From positions 1 to 64,000 of the forward strand of contig VXMJ01000062.1 in NCBI GenBank assembly GCA_009841145.1: 64,000 nucleotides of DNA, in the 5' to 3' direction. The position numbers and the translations under genes were made by a program. Source of the stretch: Caldilineaceae bacterium SB0661_bin_34 (lineage in GTDB: Bacteria; Chloroflexota; Anaerolineae; Caldilineales; Caldilineaceae). Of this stretch, positions 9,704-18,791 are shown piece by piece. The notes under the pieces were generated by a model, which did no database searches, was not told the origin of the DNA, and saw only the letters and a program-made list of their open reading frames with translations. The first letter of the stretch is position 1. Each line of letters starts with the position of its first letter.

Positions 9704-10072
9704 ATGACCGACACAGCCAAGTTTCTTGTCTCAACTTGCATCGTCCCCTGCAACGACCTGCCCAAGTCCCGGGACTTCTATGTGGACCTGGGGTTTGAAA
9801 TCAGCTACGAACAGGCAGACTACGCGATCCTGCGTAAGGACGACGTGTCGCTGCACGTGACGTTCAGCGAGGGCTGGTACATCGATCCCAAGCTCAACAA
9901 CACGCAAATCCGGATCGAGACAGACAACGTCGATGCCTTGTATGCCAAGTGCCAGGAGCTTGACATCATCCATCCCAACGGCCCGTTGGCATTGAAGCCG
10001 TGGGGTTCGAAGGAGTTCACAATTTTGGACCCTGACAATGCCTGCATTGCGTTTTACCAGGAGATGGCTTGA
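9704..10072 (+). CDS. VOC-superfamily (glyoxalase/bleomycin-resistance-like) protein
   Basis: 122 residues starting MTDTAKFL, a single vicinal-oxygen-chelate module of two beta-alpha-beta-beta-beta units. Visible features are IVPCNDLPKSRDFYVDLGFE at the first unit, VSLHVTFSEGW, a second unit with IRIETDNVDALYAKCQE, and the terminal strand FTILDPDNACIAFYQE with a metal-type Glu. Such short proteins include resistance and lyase-type enzymes acting as dimers; many are of unknown substrate. An AGGA lies eight bases before the ATG. The frame extends upstream to 9482, but the MTDTAKFL start fits the family length. Confidence 0.85.
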   Translation: MTDTAKFLVSTCIVPCNDLPKSRDFYVDLGFEISYEQADYAILRKDDVSLHVTFSEGWYIDPKLNNTQIRIETDNVDALYAKCQELDIIHPNGPLALKPWGSKEFTILDPDNACIAFYQEMA

Positions 10073-10393
10073 GGCGTTGGGTTCAGCAACGTGACCACCT
10101 TGGCGTTCCAATGGCCCGCAAGAGGGTAGTCGCATGGAGCACCGTCAAGTTGGTCTCGAGGTTGACGGGTTTCTACCTTCTCCCACCGTGTTGGTGTGGG
10201 TGAACTTGCGGCGAAGGCGTGCAAGACAAAGGCCTGGCAACCCCACAAGGACACCACAGCCAAATGAGCCTGACTGACTATCCCGTCACTGGTCAAACGC
10301 AAGGGGTGCCAGAAACTGGCAGTAGCACTGAACCGACTGTTTCATCCACTGTGTTGGTGCAGGACGCTCAATGATGTGCGAGTGGTGCGCAGT
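10073..10393. other. Intergenic stretch, nothing recognised
   Basis: About 320 bp between the VOC gene and the AAA-like nuclease gene. Short open frames on both strands show no family resemblance. No strong promoter, hairpin or repeat is visible. It marks the boundary into the accessory pair that follows. Confidence 0.4.
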
Positions 10394-12211
10394 ATGAAGG
10401 AACACTTGACGGTATACAACGGTTTGCCGGCCTTATCGTTGGGATCAACGCATCTCGTGGAGATGCGCCGGGTAGGTGAACTGTACGTGGACAAGACTGG
10501 GCAAATTCAACAATTGCTGGATGAGTCCGCCAGGCAAGTCTTTGTCGCGCGGCCCCGCCGTTTCGGCAAGTCCTTGATGCTGTCAACCATCGAGTGCATG
10601 TACCAAGGCTACATGCCGGAGGTACAAACGCTGGGTGGTGACCCTATACCGGATTCTCAAATTTCCACCGTGGCTGACAGAGAGTTGTTCGCAGGTACGT
10701 CTCTCGAAGGCAAACAACCCTCCAGAGAACGCCGTCCCGTGATTCGGCTGGATCTGAGCAACGTGCTCGAGCCTGACTCCATGGCAGTGCGCCGTGCCCT
10801 CGTCCATGAAGTCTTGGATCAAGCTGGAGTTTGGAGGAGGCGCGGACTTGATCCTGGCATCCCGTTGGAGTATCTGCGTGTTCCTGGCGGATGTCCAGAC
10901 AGCCCTGGAAACCTGCTTCGGTGGATGATCGGCGCGCTCAAGGACAGGTTCGGCAAAGAACCAGTGGTCCTGGTCGACGAATTCGATGCTCCGCTGACCA
11001 TGTTCGGCAGGCAGTCTCCAATACCTCCTGAGTTGCTCAACATGTTGCGCGGGTTCTTCAGCTTTCTGAAGAGTGGCCGGCAGAGCCTGCACAAGGTTGT
11101 GCTGACGGGAGTTACCCGCAATGCCTACGCCCACCCCCTCTCGCCCTTGAACCTCGTCGTTGACCTGACATGGGATGCCAAGTTTGGGACAGTATGCGGG
11201 TTCACGGAGGACGATTTGGACGATGCGGACGGACTGGGTCCGTACATTGCACGGGCTGCAGCCGAGATGGGAATGGACGAAGATGCATTGCGGGAACGGT
11301 TGCGCGACTACTACAACGGTTATCGGTTCGATCTGGAAGGAGGCAGCGTTCCTGTCTACAACCCCTGGTCGTTGACGAGAACCCTTGCAGATCTTGGAAC
11401 CAAGGCGGGGCGGAACAGGTTCAGGCAGGGCCGATTCCCCAAGTACTGGGCAACCAGTGGTTCCTTGCAACCTCTGGTTACATGGCTGGAACAAGCTCCT
11501 CGCGAGTTGCCTGAGACCTTGAGTGCCGAGGGAACCCTTGATCACAACGCTCTTGAGGATGCCGATCCCCGGCAGTTTTTGTTGCAAAGCGGATACCTGA
11601 CCGTCAAGCCGGGGTTGGATGGTGGCCCTCCCTTCGCAGCGTTTCCCAACCGAGAGGTGGCCGAAGCGTTCCTTGAGAATTTGCGGCGACTGGGGGCCGA
11701 CTCGCAGGCCCTAGCCATTGCCTATTCCAGTGACGACCGGAACCCGGTGTTTGTTCGCCTGCGTCGGATCATGCATCGCCGGGACTATGGTGACCTGCCG
11801 ACCGAGTTGGCGACTCTCCTGTCGGGCTTTGCCGGAGTTCGCCTCAACGGACACGACCAATGCCTGAATGTCCTGCAGACCGTGTTCGCGGCCCTGGGCG
11901 GATTGGATGTACGGGCGGAACCAAAGGAAGCTGGAGGTTGGCCGGATTTGGTGCTGCGCCACCCTAAACATGCCTGTGCAATCGAGCTCAAAGTCAACCG
12001 GAGCCTTTCAGAGGCCAAACGTCAGGCTGATCGCCAGGATTACGGCCGGTCTTTGATGGCCGAGTATCTAAAGACCGAAGATGTGACGGTGATGGCAATC
12101 CATGTTGTCAATCGTTCAGGCCATGGCCTGCGGGTGGAAGGCGCCCAGCGACCTTTAGGGGGAGATTCGGGCAGTTGGCAGGAATTGAAACCCGGGGGGC
12201 GCCCAACGTAA
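10394..12211 (+). CDS. AAA-ATPase-like protein with C-terminal PD-(D/E)XK nuclease domain
   Basis: 605 residues from ATG 10394 (a GTG at 10376 is also possible). The N-terminal half matches the AAA-ATPase_like family: YVDKTGQIQQLLDE, then VFVARPRRFGKSLMLSTIE, where RPRRFGKS replaces a classic P-loop, and later VVLVDEFDAPL as a Walker B-like strand. The C-terminal half (about residues 470-580) fits the PD-(D/E)XK nuclease superfamily: GWPDLVLRHP with Asp and AIELKVNRS with the E-x-K pair. Proteins of this architecture are frequent, multi-copy and poorly characterised, with a mobile or defence-like distribution. The start of a helicase gene follows within about 90 bp. Confidence 0.85.
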   Translation: MKEHLTVYNGLPALSLGSTHLVEMRRVGELYVDKTGQIQQLLDESARQVFVARPRRFGKSLMLSTIECMYQGYMPEVQTLGGDPIPDSQISTVADRELFAGTSLEGKQPSRERRPVIRLDLSNVLEPDSMAVRRALVHEVLDQAGVWRRRGLDPGIPLEYLRVPGGCPDSPGNLLRWMIGALKDRFGKEPVVLVDEFDAPLTMFGRQSPIPPELLNMLRGFFSFLKSGRQSLHKVVLTGVTRNAYAHPLSPLNLVVDLTWDAKFGTVCGFTEDDLDDADGLGPYIARAAAEMGMDEDALRERLRDYYNGYRFDLEGGSVPVYNPWSLTRTLADLGTKAGRNRFRQGRFPKYWATSGSLQPLVTWLEQAPRELPETLSAEGTLDHNALEDADPRQFLLQSGYLTVKPGLDGGPPFAAFPNREVAEAFLENLRRLGADSQALAIAYSSDDRNPVFVRLRRIMHRRDYGDLPTELATLLSGFAGVRLNGHDQCLNVLQTVFAALGGLDVRAEPKEAGGWPDLVLRHPKHACAIELKVNRSLSEAKRQADRQDYGRSLMAEYLKTEDVTVMAIHVVNRSGHGLRVEGAQRPLGGDSGSWQELKPGGRPT

Positions 12212-12304
12212 TTCGAAGGCACTGTCCAGTTGTAACCCTTTGGCAGACACACCATGGACCTCCTTGGCGGCAAGTCTGGCAGGCGCAACCACAGGGACGA
12301 AGAG

Positions 12305-13267
12305 ATGTTCAATTTACTTGACTACCAGATCGCCGCGGCCGAGGAGGCGGTGCAGCTTCTCATGCATGAGCGCCCCCCATTCACGTTCGGGGCGGAGCCG
12401 CTGCTCGTCCTGCCGACGGGCGCGGGCAAGACGGAGATCGCCATCAGTGTGGCGTGCCGGCTGGCAAACGAGGGAAAGCGCGTCTGCTTCCTGGCGGATC
12501 GCAAGTCCGAGCTGCGCAACTTCTGCCGGCGCACCGGCGAGCTTGGGACCGTGGTTGATGCCGAGATGGTCCAGGTCATGGAATCGTCGCCCCACCGCTT
12601 CGACTACGATGTCTTCATCGTGGACGAGGCGCACGAGCTGCGCGCAGGCTTCCTGCGTATTCTTGTCGCTTCCGGCAAGCGGTTCCTGGGTCTGACGGCC
12701 ACGCCCTTCCGGCGCGGCCTGCAGAACCACTACGGCCCCATCATTTCGGGGCCGACGACCAACGACATGGTGCGGGCAGGGCGGCTGGTCCGACCGAGGG
12801 CGGTGGAGGAGAAATGGTCCGGCGACTACCGGACTGCCTTCGACAGCCTGTCCCTCCTAGGTCCGGCACTGGCCTTCGTGCCACCACGCCAACTGCAGGT
12901 GTGCGTGAGCGCCTGCCGCGAGGCGGGTTTCAGTGCCGATTACATTCGGTCGGGCCTTCCCCCCGACAAGATTGACGATGCCATATCTCGATTCGAGTAC
13001 GGGGACACGCAGGTGCTCGTGTCGGTAGCCATGCTTTCGCGGGACTACGACAACCCGGCGGTCCGGCACGCTCTGGACTTCGCCAAGCAGACTTCGTTTG
13101 GGCTCCATGTCCAGAAGCTGAGCCGCATCATGCAGACTGCTCTGGGCAAACTCGTCGCCCGGTACCACGACTTCACAGGCAATTGGCAGCGTTTCCGCGA
13201 AGCACGGGAGCGTTTCTGGGAGCACGGAGTGCGGGACTGGGCCGACGTGGCCCGCTACCAAGTGTGA
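12305..13267 (+). CDS. Compact DEAH-type superfamily 2 helicase-like protein
   Basis: 320 residues from ATG 12305, preceded by AGGGA at seven-base spacing; an in-frame ATG at 12254 is the alternative. The first RecA-like lobe is intact: a Q-like DYQ at the start, motif I LPTGAGKTEIA, motif II FIVDEAHELR and motif III LTATPFRR. The second lobe is short and divergent: motif V reads LVSVAMLSRDYDNPAV, and the arginine-finger motif VI, normally Q-x-x-G-R-x-x-R, reads QKLSRIMQ. It resembles the small helicases of phages and mobile elements. It could be a nucleic-acid translocase partner of the preceding nuclease, or a decaying phage gene. Confidence 0.8.
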   Translation: MFNLLDYQIAAAEEAVQLLMHERPPFTFGAEPLLVLPTGAGKTEIAISVACRLANEGKRVCFLADRKSELRNFCRRTGELGTVVDAEMVQVMESSPHRFDYDVFIVDEAHELRAGFLRILVASGKRFLGLTATPFRRGLQNHYGPIISGPTTNDMVRAGRLVRPRAVEEKWSGDYRTAFDSLSLLGPALAFVPPRQLQVCVSACREAGFSADYIRSGLPPDKIDDAISRFEYGDTQVLVSVAMLSRDYDNPAVRHALDFAKQTSFGLHVQKLSRIMQTALGKLVARYHDFTGNWQRFREARERFWEHGVRDWADVARYQV

Positions 13268-13513
13268 ATTTGATGGGTGCTCGTGGAGTGATCCCACCAG
13301 ACCATTTGCAAGATGCAGTGTGAGTTCGTTTCCCACAGTCTGGTGTCCCTACCGTACATTGGTTTTATACACCTTGGAAAACGAGCCGAGCGAAATGGGG
13401 TACATATGGCGGTTCTCAGTGCCTCATTTATCAAGACTTGATTCCGTTCAACTCTGTCTTGTGCCGAATCTGCTTGTTGGATAATGCTGGTGCCAATCCA
13501 GGAGACACAAGCC

Positions 13514-14632
13514 ATGACACTTGCGGCCCCGATTCTCGAGCATGGTGTAGCCCAACCGACTCGTCAGCGGATCATCGACTGCGATGTGCATCACCATACG
13601 GCTTCCCACAAGGATCTGTATCCATACCTGCCTCGGCAGTACAGGGAGCAGATGGACGACTTCGGTGCCATGGCTCCTGCAGTCGGGTATACCAACATGC
13701 CGGGCCAGGGCACGCGCCACGACCTTTGGCACGCGGTCGGCGGGGAAGAGAATCCCAACAACCAGCCTGCCGTGGCGGTCGAGCACCACGTGGAGACATA
13801 CGACATCGATGTTGCCGTCCTTACCGGTGGACCCTATGCCTACGCCGCACACCCCACTCTTGACTTCGCGGCCGCGGTCTGTCGGGCTTTCAACGACTGG
13901 ACGGCCGACCATTGGCTCGATCATGACAGCCGTCTGCGCGGCTCCATCCACATTGCACCCAACGATCCCCAGCAGGCGGCCGCCGAAATCCGCCGGCTGG
14001 GTTCCGATCCGCGATTTGTGCAGGCCTTGATGCCGGCCGGTGCCCACTTTCCGTTCGGACACCGGATGTACCACCCGATCTACGAGGCCTGCGCCGAATA
14101 CAACCTGCCGATGTGCGTGCACTTTGGCGCCGAAGGTGCCGGCACTGCATCCGCCCCCACGGCAGCCGGATTTCCGACGTACTACCTGGAAATGCGAATG
14201 GCCAGGCCCCAGATTGCCATGGCCCACACTGCCAGCCTGATTTGCGAAGGGGTCTTCGAGAAGTTCCCGGACTTCAAGTTCCTGTTTATCGAACACGATG
14301 TGTTCTGGGTGCCCGGCCTCATGTGGCACATGGACAGCGACTGGCAGAGCCTGCGCGACTACACACCCTGGGTGCGCCGCCTGCCTAGCGAATACCTGAA
14401 GTCGAACATCAGGTTTGGTTCACAGCCCTTCCCCAACCTGCCGGATGAGGAAGACATGGAAACCTTCCTGCGATGGCTGGAGGCGGACCAGACGCTCGTG
14501 TTTGCCAGCGACTACCCCCATTGGGACTGGGACGAGCCGGCAACGTTTCTGCTGGGTGAAGACCCTGAACTAAGGGACCGTGTCCTCTACCGGAATGCAG
14601 CAGAGATGTACGGACTCGATCTTGAAGACTGA
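13514..14632 (+). CDS. Amidohydrolase family (Amidohydro_2) metal-dependent hydrolase
   Basis: 372 residues; ATG 13514 is chosen because GGAG sits nine bases upstream, whereas the upstream in-frame start at 13484 has none. The first metal-binding H-x-H is in IDCDVHHHT; later landmarks are MCVHFGAEG, FIEHDVFWVPG and the C-terminal Asp in FASDYPHWDWDEP. The fold is the TIM-barrel amidohydrolase-2 group, which includes ACMSD-like decarboxylases and related aromatic-catabolism enzymes. The substrate is unknown. A Rieske ferredoxin-like gene overlaps its 3' end, suggesting co-expression in an oxidative catabolic step. Confidence 0.88.
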   Translation: MTLAAPILEHGVAQPTRQRIIDCDVHHHTASHKDLYPYLPRQYREQMDDFGAMAPAVGYTNMPGQGTRHDLWHAVGGEENPNNQPAVAVEHHVETYDIDVAVLTGGPYAYAAHPTLDFAAAVCRAFNDWTADHWLDHDSRLRGSIHIAPNDPQQAAAEIRRLGSDPRFVQALMPAGAHFPFGHRMYHPIYEACAEYNLPMCVHFGAEGAGTASAPTAAGFPTYYLEMRMARPQIAMAHTASLICEGVFEKFPDFKFLFIEHDVFWVPGLMWHMDSDWQSLRDYTPWVRRLPSEYLKSNIRFGSQPFPNLPDEEDMETFLRWLEADQTLVFASDYPHWDWDEPATFLLGEDPELRDRVLYRNAAEMYGLDLED

Positions 14633-14984
14633 GCGCCGGCCGCGCCGAGCCGTTGTGGGCGTGCCAGACGACATTCCACCCGGTGGCCGCCGGATCGTCC
14701 AGGTGGCCGGCCGGGAGATTGGAATCTTTCACTTGGACGGCGAATTTCTGGCTCTCCTCAATGTATGTCCGCACCGAGGGGCACCGCTTTGTACGGGACG
14801 CATGCGACCGTCGGTTGAGATGGGGGAACCCGAGTTCGTCTATTCCGAAACCAACGAAGTCCTAAAGTGTCCGTGGCACCAGTGGGAGTTCGACATCCGG
14901 ACGGGCAAAGCCCTGCACGGTGACTCGGCGGTCAGGACGTATCGAGTGGCCGTCGAAGGCAGCGAGCTCGTTGTCTACATCTGA
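14595..14984 (+). CDS. Rieske [2Fe-2S] ferredoxin-like protein
   Basis: About 129 residues from ATG 14595. The start is uncertain: TTG 14622 or GTG 14655 would fit the domain edge better, and a GTG at 14580 is also in frame. The two Rieske cluster-binding boxes are complete: CPHRGAPLC (Cys-x-His) and CPWHQWEFD (Cys-x-x-His), separated by a longer loop of about 35 residues. It probably ferries electrons to a partner oxygenase, or is the ferredoxin-like subunit of one. It overlaps the end of the amidohydrolase gene, so the two are likely translated together. Confidence 0.88.
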   Translation: MQQRCTDSILKTERRPRRAVVGVPDDIPPGGRRIVQVAGREIGIFHLDGEFLALLNVCPHRGAPLCTGRMRPSVEMGEPEFVYSETNEVLKCPWHQWEFDIRTGKALHGDSAVRTYRVAVEGSELVVYI

Positions 14985-15056
14985 TCGATCTGATTGATTG
15001 CGGCCTACACGCAGATACTCCGTCCATTCTGCGGATGGAGTGCTGCGCCCGTAGGT

Positions 15057-15361
15057 TCAAGGGCCCGTGGCCGAGCAATCCGCAGGGAACGCCACCAAAT
15101 CGGCACCTCCCTGCCGAACCCGTTCCACCACGCCGCGTGCCTCCAGATCCAACTTGACGGTGATCGTGTACCAGGAGACCGATCCGGGGAAGTTGTCACC
15201 GAGCCGCTCCTCGACCCGCTCGGCCAACCGCATGAACCTGCACGGACCCTCTGCCTCCAGTACGGCGAGGACGGCCTCGCGGATCGGGTCGTACTTGGCC
15301 CGATCTATGCGCACGCCCTTCTTGCCTTGGGGATGCAGGCACTGAATATCTTTTCTGACAT
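15057..15361 (-). CDS. Small winged-helix-like protein (DUF6958-like), probable frameshift at its start
   Basis: The conserved body reads IDRAKYDPIREAVLAVLEAE, then a helical segment and WYTITVKLDLEARGVVERV. It resembles, from memory, a family of ~90-100-residue proteins of unknown function with a winged-helix look (DUF6958 type). In the body frame the only upstream start is a TTG at 15446 inside the neighbouring oxidoreductase gene. An ATG at 15361 opens MSEKI, the expected type of N-terminus, but in another frame that stops after 18 codons. A one-base loss or two-base gain near 15345 would join them. Either a recent frameshift or a sequence error is likely. Confidence 0.5.
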
Positions 15362-15414
15362 GGCGGTTGGGTCCCTGTTCGCCGGATGGGGGGCGGTCAA
15401 CTTCCTTCACCGGT

Positions 15415-18400
15415 TCATTCCGGTTGAACCGGTCGCCGTGCGCCAATGCTCCGGTCGAGAAACTCGGCCAAGTGCAGGGCCCGTCGGTCCGTGAAGTGGC
15501 TGATCTGCTCTCTGCAGCTGAATCCGCTGGCCACTAGGCTGCCATTGGCTGGCATCTCCCGTATCGCCGGAAACAGCCGATCCTCGCCCACGGCCTGGCT
15601 CACTTCGTAGTGGTGGTCCAAGTACCCGAACTCCCCCGCCATGCCGCAACACCCGCTGGGAATCACGCTCGTGTTGAAACCCAGGCTGTTGAGAAGATCA
15701 GCGGTCGGGTTTCCCGGAACCAGGGCGCGTTGGTGACAGTGGTTGTGCAGCCACACGTCTTTTGATGAGGCATTCAGGTCCAGCGGCTCCACCCCCGACT
15801 CCGTCAGAAATTCCTCAAGCGTTCGGCTGTTGCTTGCCACCGTCGTGGCCAAGCCCCTGTCGGTTGCCAAGTCGGGGAACTCGTCCCGCAGCGTCAGAAT
15901 GCAGCTTGGTTCCAGGCCGACGATGGTTCGACCGCGCCCAATTGGCTCCATCAATTCCCGGCAGAGTTGATCGGCTCCTGCGCGTGCCTTGCGCAATTGG
16001 CCACCCGTAATCAAGGGCCTTCCACAGCACCCCGTGTCGTAAAGGATCTCCACGTTGTGACCCAGTTTGGCCAGCACACTGCCGGCGGCCTTCGTCACTT
16101 CGGGCTGAAAGAACCGCGACCATGTATCCACCCAGAGGGTGACCGCGCGACCCTTGGAATACGCAAGGCTCCGCGTATTCGGAGCATGCTCCAACAAGGA
16201 CTGGCGGAAGGCGGGGAAACTGCGTTCCGGGTGCATGCCCAGTCGGCGCATGCCCCATCGGCCCAGAGGCGAACGCGCCATCGCGTTCAACGCGGGAAAC
16301 AACCATCCCGCCTGTGAACTCGACAAGCGCAGCGCGCCGGGCATGAGGCCCATCAGGCGCGTGAACAGGGACATCCCGTTGTGGTCGTTGTAGGCCTGCA
16401 GGTATTCGACCTTGATCCGGGCCATGTCCACCGACGACGGACATTCGGTCTTGCAGGCCTTGCACCCCAGGCACAGGTCCATGACCTCGTACATGTCCTT
16501 GGTCCACAGCTCTTCCCTGGGGATGCGGCCGGCCATGGCATTGCGCAGGGAATTCGCGCGACCGCGCGTGGAGTGCTTCTCCTCCCGTGTGGCCATGAAG
16601 CTGGGACACATGGTTCCCACGTCGAGCTTGCGGCACACACCGGCCCCGTTGCACATTTCGATGCTGCCGTCGAACCCGTGGTCCGCGGTCCAGTCGAGTA
16701 CCGTAGACCAGTCCTGGGCCTTGTAGTCGGCACCGAACCGCAGGTTCTCGATCGGGGTCTGTGCATCCACGATCTTGCCCGGATTGAGACGACCGTTCGG
16801 GTCGAACAGATGCTTGACTTGCTGCAACGCACCGTACAGGGATGTTGTGAACAGTGACTGGTTGTAGTAGCTGCGGGCCAAGCCATCCCCGTGTTCGCCG
16901 CTCATGACACCGTTGCGCCGTCTAGCGAGTTCCAGGCTGTGCTCGCCGGCAAGCTTCAGGTTTTCGGCTCCGCGGGCTGTGTGGAGATTGATGAGGGGCC
17001 TGACATGGAGACAACCGGCTGAAGCATGCGCATAGACGGCCGTGGAAGGTACGTCCGGCAATCCGGCACAGTAGTCGAGGATGCCGTCCATGTAGTCGGC
17101 CAAGTGCTCCACCGGTACGCTCACATCCTCGATGCCGGGGAACGGCTTGTGCTGACCACGCTGCCCCATCAGGAGGTTGAGACTGCTCTTGCGCAAGTCC
17201 CACACCTGGGCCTGGGCCGCCGGGTCTTCGACTACGGTCACGGCACCTTTCCATCCCCGTCGCTGCATATGATCGCGCAACCGGTCGGCTTTGAGTCGCA
17301 CTTCCCGCTCATCCTCGCCATAAAACTCGGTTAGCAGGACAGCCGCGGGGTCGCCTTCGATGAAGAACAGGTTCCGGCCCCCGGTAAGCTGGGCTCTGGC
17401 CAAGTCCATGAGTTGGCGATCCAGCAACTCGGAGGCGCTGGGTTCCATAGCCAGCACATCCACCACGGCACTGCACGCCTCGACCACCGAGTCGAAATGG
17501 AACACCAGCAGTCCGGTATGCGCAGGGACGCGCACTAGTTTGGTTTGCACCTCGGTCACGATACCCAGGGTACCTTCGCTGCCGACCATCAGATTGCTCA
17601 AGTTGAGCCGGTGGTCAGTACGCTCCCGCACCGAGGCCGGTACCAGCGGCGAGTCGAGATACAGCTGGCGCGCCAGGGAACCGTCAACCAGTGGAGGCAG
17701 CAACCGGTCGAGGGCGTATCCGCTGGCCCGGCGCCAGTGGCGCGGCCAGTCGCTGAGGATGTCTTCCTGGCGGTCGAGCACCAGGTTGGTCAATCCCGAG
17801 TAAATCCGGCCCTCGAGACTATCCAATTCGCCTTTGCTTCGCGCCGCATCCACGTCCAAGGGCCGGAAGCGGGTAAACGTACCGTCCGAAAGGTATACGT
17901 CAGTCTCGGTCACGTTGTCGATCATCATCCCGTACAGGATGCTGTGGCTGCCGGCGGAATTGTTGCCCACGCATCCGCCAATGGTGGCGCGGTTGGCACT
18001 GGCCGGATCGGGACCGATCATCAGACCGTGCTTCCTGAGCTTCAGATTCATGCTCTGCAGATTCATTCCGGGTTGAACCCGCAGTGTTTCCTCCTCGACG
18101 TTGACCTCGATTACATTCTGCATGTAGCGGCTGAAGTCCAGCACCACGGCCGTGCCCACGGCTTGGCCCGCCAACGAGGATCCGCCGCCGCGGGGCAACA
18201 CCGGGAAACCGTATCGGTTGGCGTGTTCCAGAACGCACTGGACATCGTCCGCGGTTCTGGGCAGCACCACTCCGAGCGGCATGATCTGATAGACCGACGC
18301 GTCGGTGCTGTACAACATGCGGCTGTATTGATCAAACCGGACGTCGCCGTCAATTTGGCCCGACATCGAGTCGGCGGCGTCCGCCAGCTTTTCCGCTTCG

Positions 18401-18507
18401 CCCTGTGGCTCGGGTTCAAGCACAGTGGTCTTGGGAGGGAAGTTCTGCACTGGTTCGGACCGGTCCTTTGGTAATGTGGGGGCTCTATTGGGGAGTTCCG
18501 ACGACAA
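15415..18507 (-). CDS. FAD-linked oxidase/Fe-S oxidoreductase fusion (GlcD-GlcF-like, D-2-hydroxyacid dehydrogenase type)
   Basis: 1030 residues. The N-terminal half is a PCMH-type FAD-binding oxidase: LPRGGGSSLAGQAVG and GGCVGNNSAGSHSILYGM bind the flavin, and the FAD_oxidase_C domain follows. The C-terminal half is a GlcF-like module with ferredoxin cysteines (CNGAGVC and CLGCKACKTECP) and two CCG-type boxes (DTGCCGRP and SGCCGMAGEFGY). It likely oxidises a D-2-hydroxyacid such as lactate or glycolate and passes electrons to the respiratory chain. The apparent start is TTG; the exact N-terminus is uncertain. Its start is only 14 bp from the divergent glutaredoxin gene. Confidence 0.92.
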   Translation of the reverse strand: MSSELPNRAPTLPKDRSEPVQNFPPKTTVLEPEPQGEAEKLADAADSMSGQIDGDVRFDQYSRMLYSTDASVYQIMPLGVVLPRTADDVQCVLEHANRYGFPVLPRGGGSSLAGQAVGTAVVLDFSRYMQNVIEVNVEEETLRVQPGMNLQSMNLKLRKHGLMIGPDPASANRATIGGCVGNNSAGSHSILYGMMIDNVTETDVYLSDGTFTRFRPLDVDAARSKGELDSLEGRIYSGLTNLVLDRQEDILSDWPRHWRRASGYALDRLLPPLVDGSLARQLYLDSPLVPASVRERTDHRLNLSNLMVGSEGTLGIVTEVQTKLVRVPAHTGLLVFHFDSVVEACSAVVDVLAMEPSASELLDRQLMDLARAQLTGGRNLFFIEGDPAAVLLTEFYGEDEREVRLKADRLRDHMQRRGWKGAVTVVEDPAAQAQVWDLRKSSLNLLMGQRGQHKPFPGIEDVSVPVEHLADYMDGILDYCAGLPDVPSTAVYAHASAGCLHVRPLINLHTARGAENLKLAGEHSLELARRRNGVMSGEHGDGLARSYYNQSLFTTSLYGALQQVKHLFDPNGRLNPGKIVDAQTPIENLRFGADYKAQDWSTVLDWTADHGFDGSIEMCNGAGVCRKLDVGTMCPSFMATREEKHSTRGRANSLRNAMAGRIPREELWTKDMYEVMDLCLGCKACKTECPSSVDMARIKVEYLQAYNDHNGMSLFTRLMGLMPGALRLSSSQAGWLFPALNAMARSPLGRWGMRRLGMHPERSFPAFRQSLLEHAPNTRSLAYSKGRAVTLWVDTWSRFFQPEVTKAAGSVLAKLGHNVEILYDTGCCGRPLITGGQLRKARAGADQLCRELMEPIGRGRTIVGLEPSCILTLRDEFPDLATDRGLATTVASNSRTLEEFLTESGVEPLDLNASSKDVWLHNHCHQRALVPGNPTADLLNSLGFNTSVIPSGCCGMAGEFGYLDHHYEVSQAVGEDRLFPAIREMPANGSLVASGFSCREQISHFTDRRALHLAEFLDRSIGARRPVQPE

Positions 18508-18521
18508 GGGGCAAGTAGCGC

Positions 18522-18791
18522 ATGTCAGACCAGAAAGATTCGCAGGTTGTTGTCTACAGCACCACCTGGTGCCCGGACTGCATCATGGCCAAGAAGGTTC
18601 TCGATTCGATGAAGGTGGACTACACCGACATCAACATCGAGCAGGATCCCGACGCGGTCGAAACCGTCTTGTCGATCAACAACGGCAGCCGATCCGTTCC
18701 CACCATCGTGTTTGCGGACGGATCGACCCTGACCGAACCCAGCGTGGTAGTCCTGCGCAATCGCATTGAGGAACTCAGCTTGGCCGGTTAG
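18522..18791 (+). CDS. Glutaredoxin family protein (mycoredoxin-like)
   Basis: 89 residues, a single thioredoxin-fold domain. The redox motif is TTWCPDCIMAK (C-P-D-C), with the cis-Pro loop in RSVPTIVFADGS. It probably reduces protein or low-molecular-weight thiol disulfides in the cytosol. It is divergent from the Fe-S/FAD oxidoreductase with 14 bp between starts, and its last four bases overlap the end of the PLP enzyme gene on the other strand. Confidence 0.9.
   Translation: MSDQKDSQVVVYSTTWCPDCIMAKKVLDSMKVDYTDINIEQDPDAVETVLSINNGSRSVPTIVFADGSTLTEPSVVVLRNRIEELSLAG

Noticed and set aside
17545-18474. 309-codon plus-strand open frame inside the FAD/Fe-S oxidoreductase gene
   Set aside because: Antisense shadow; no recognised domain.
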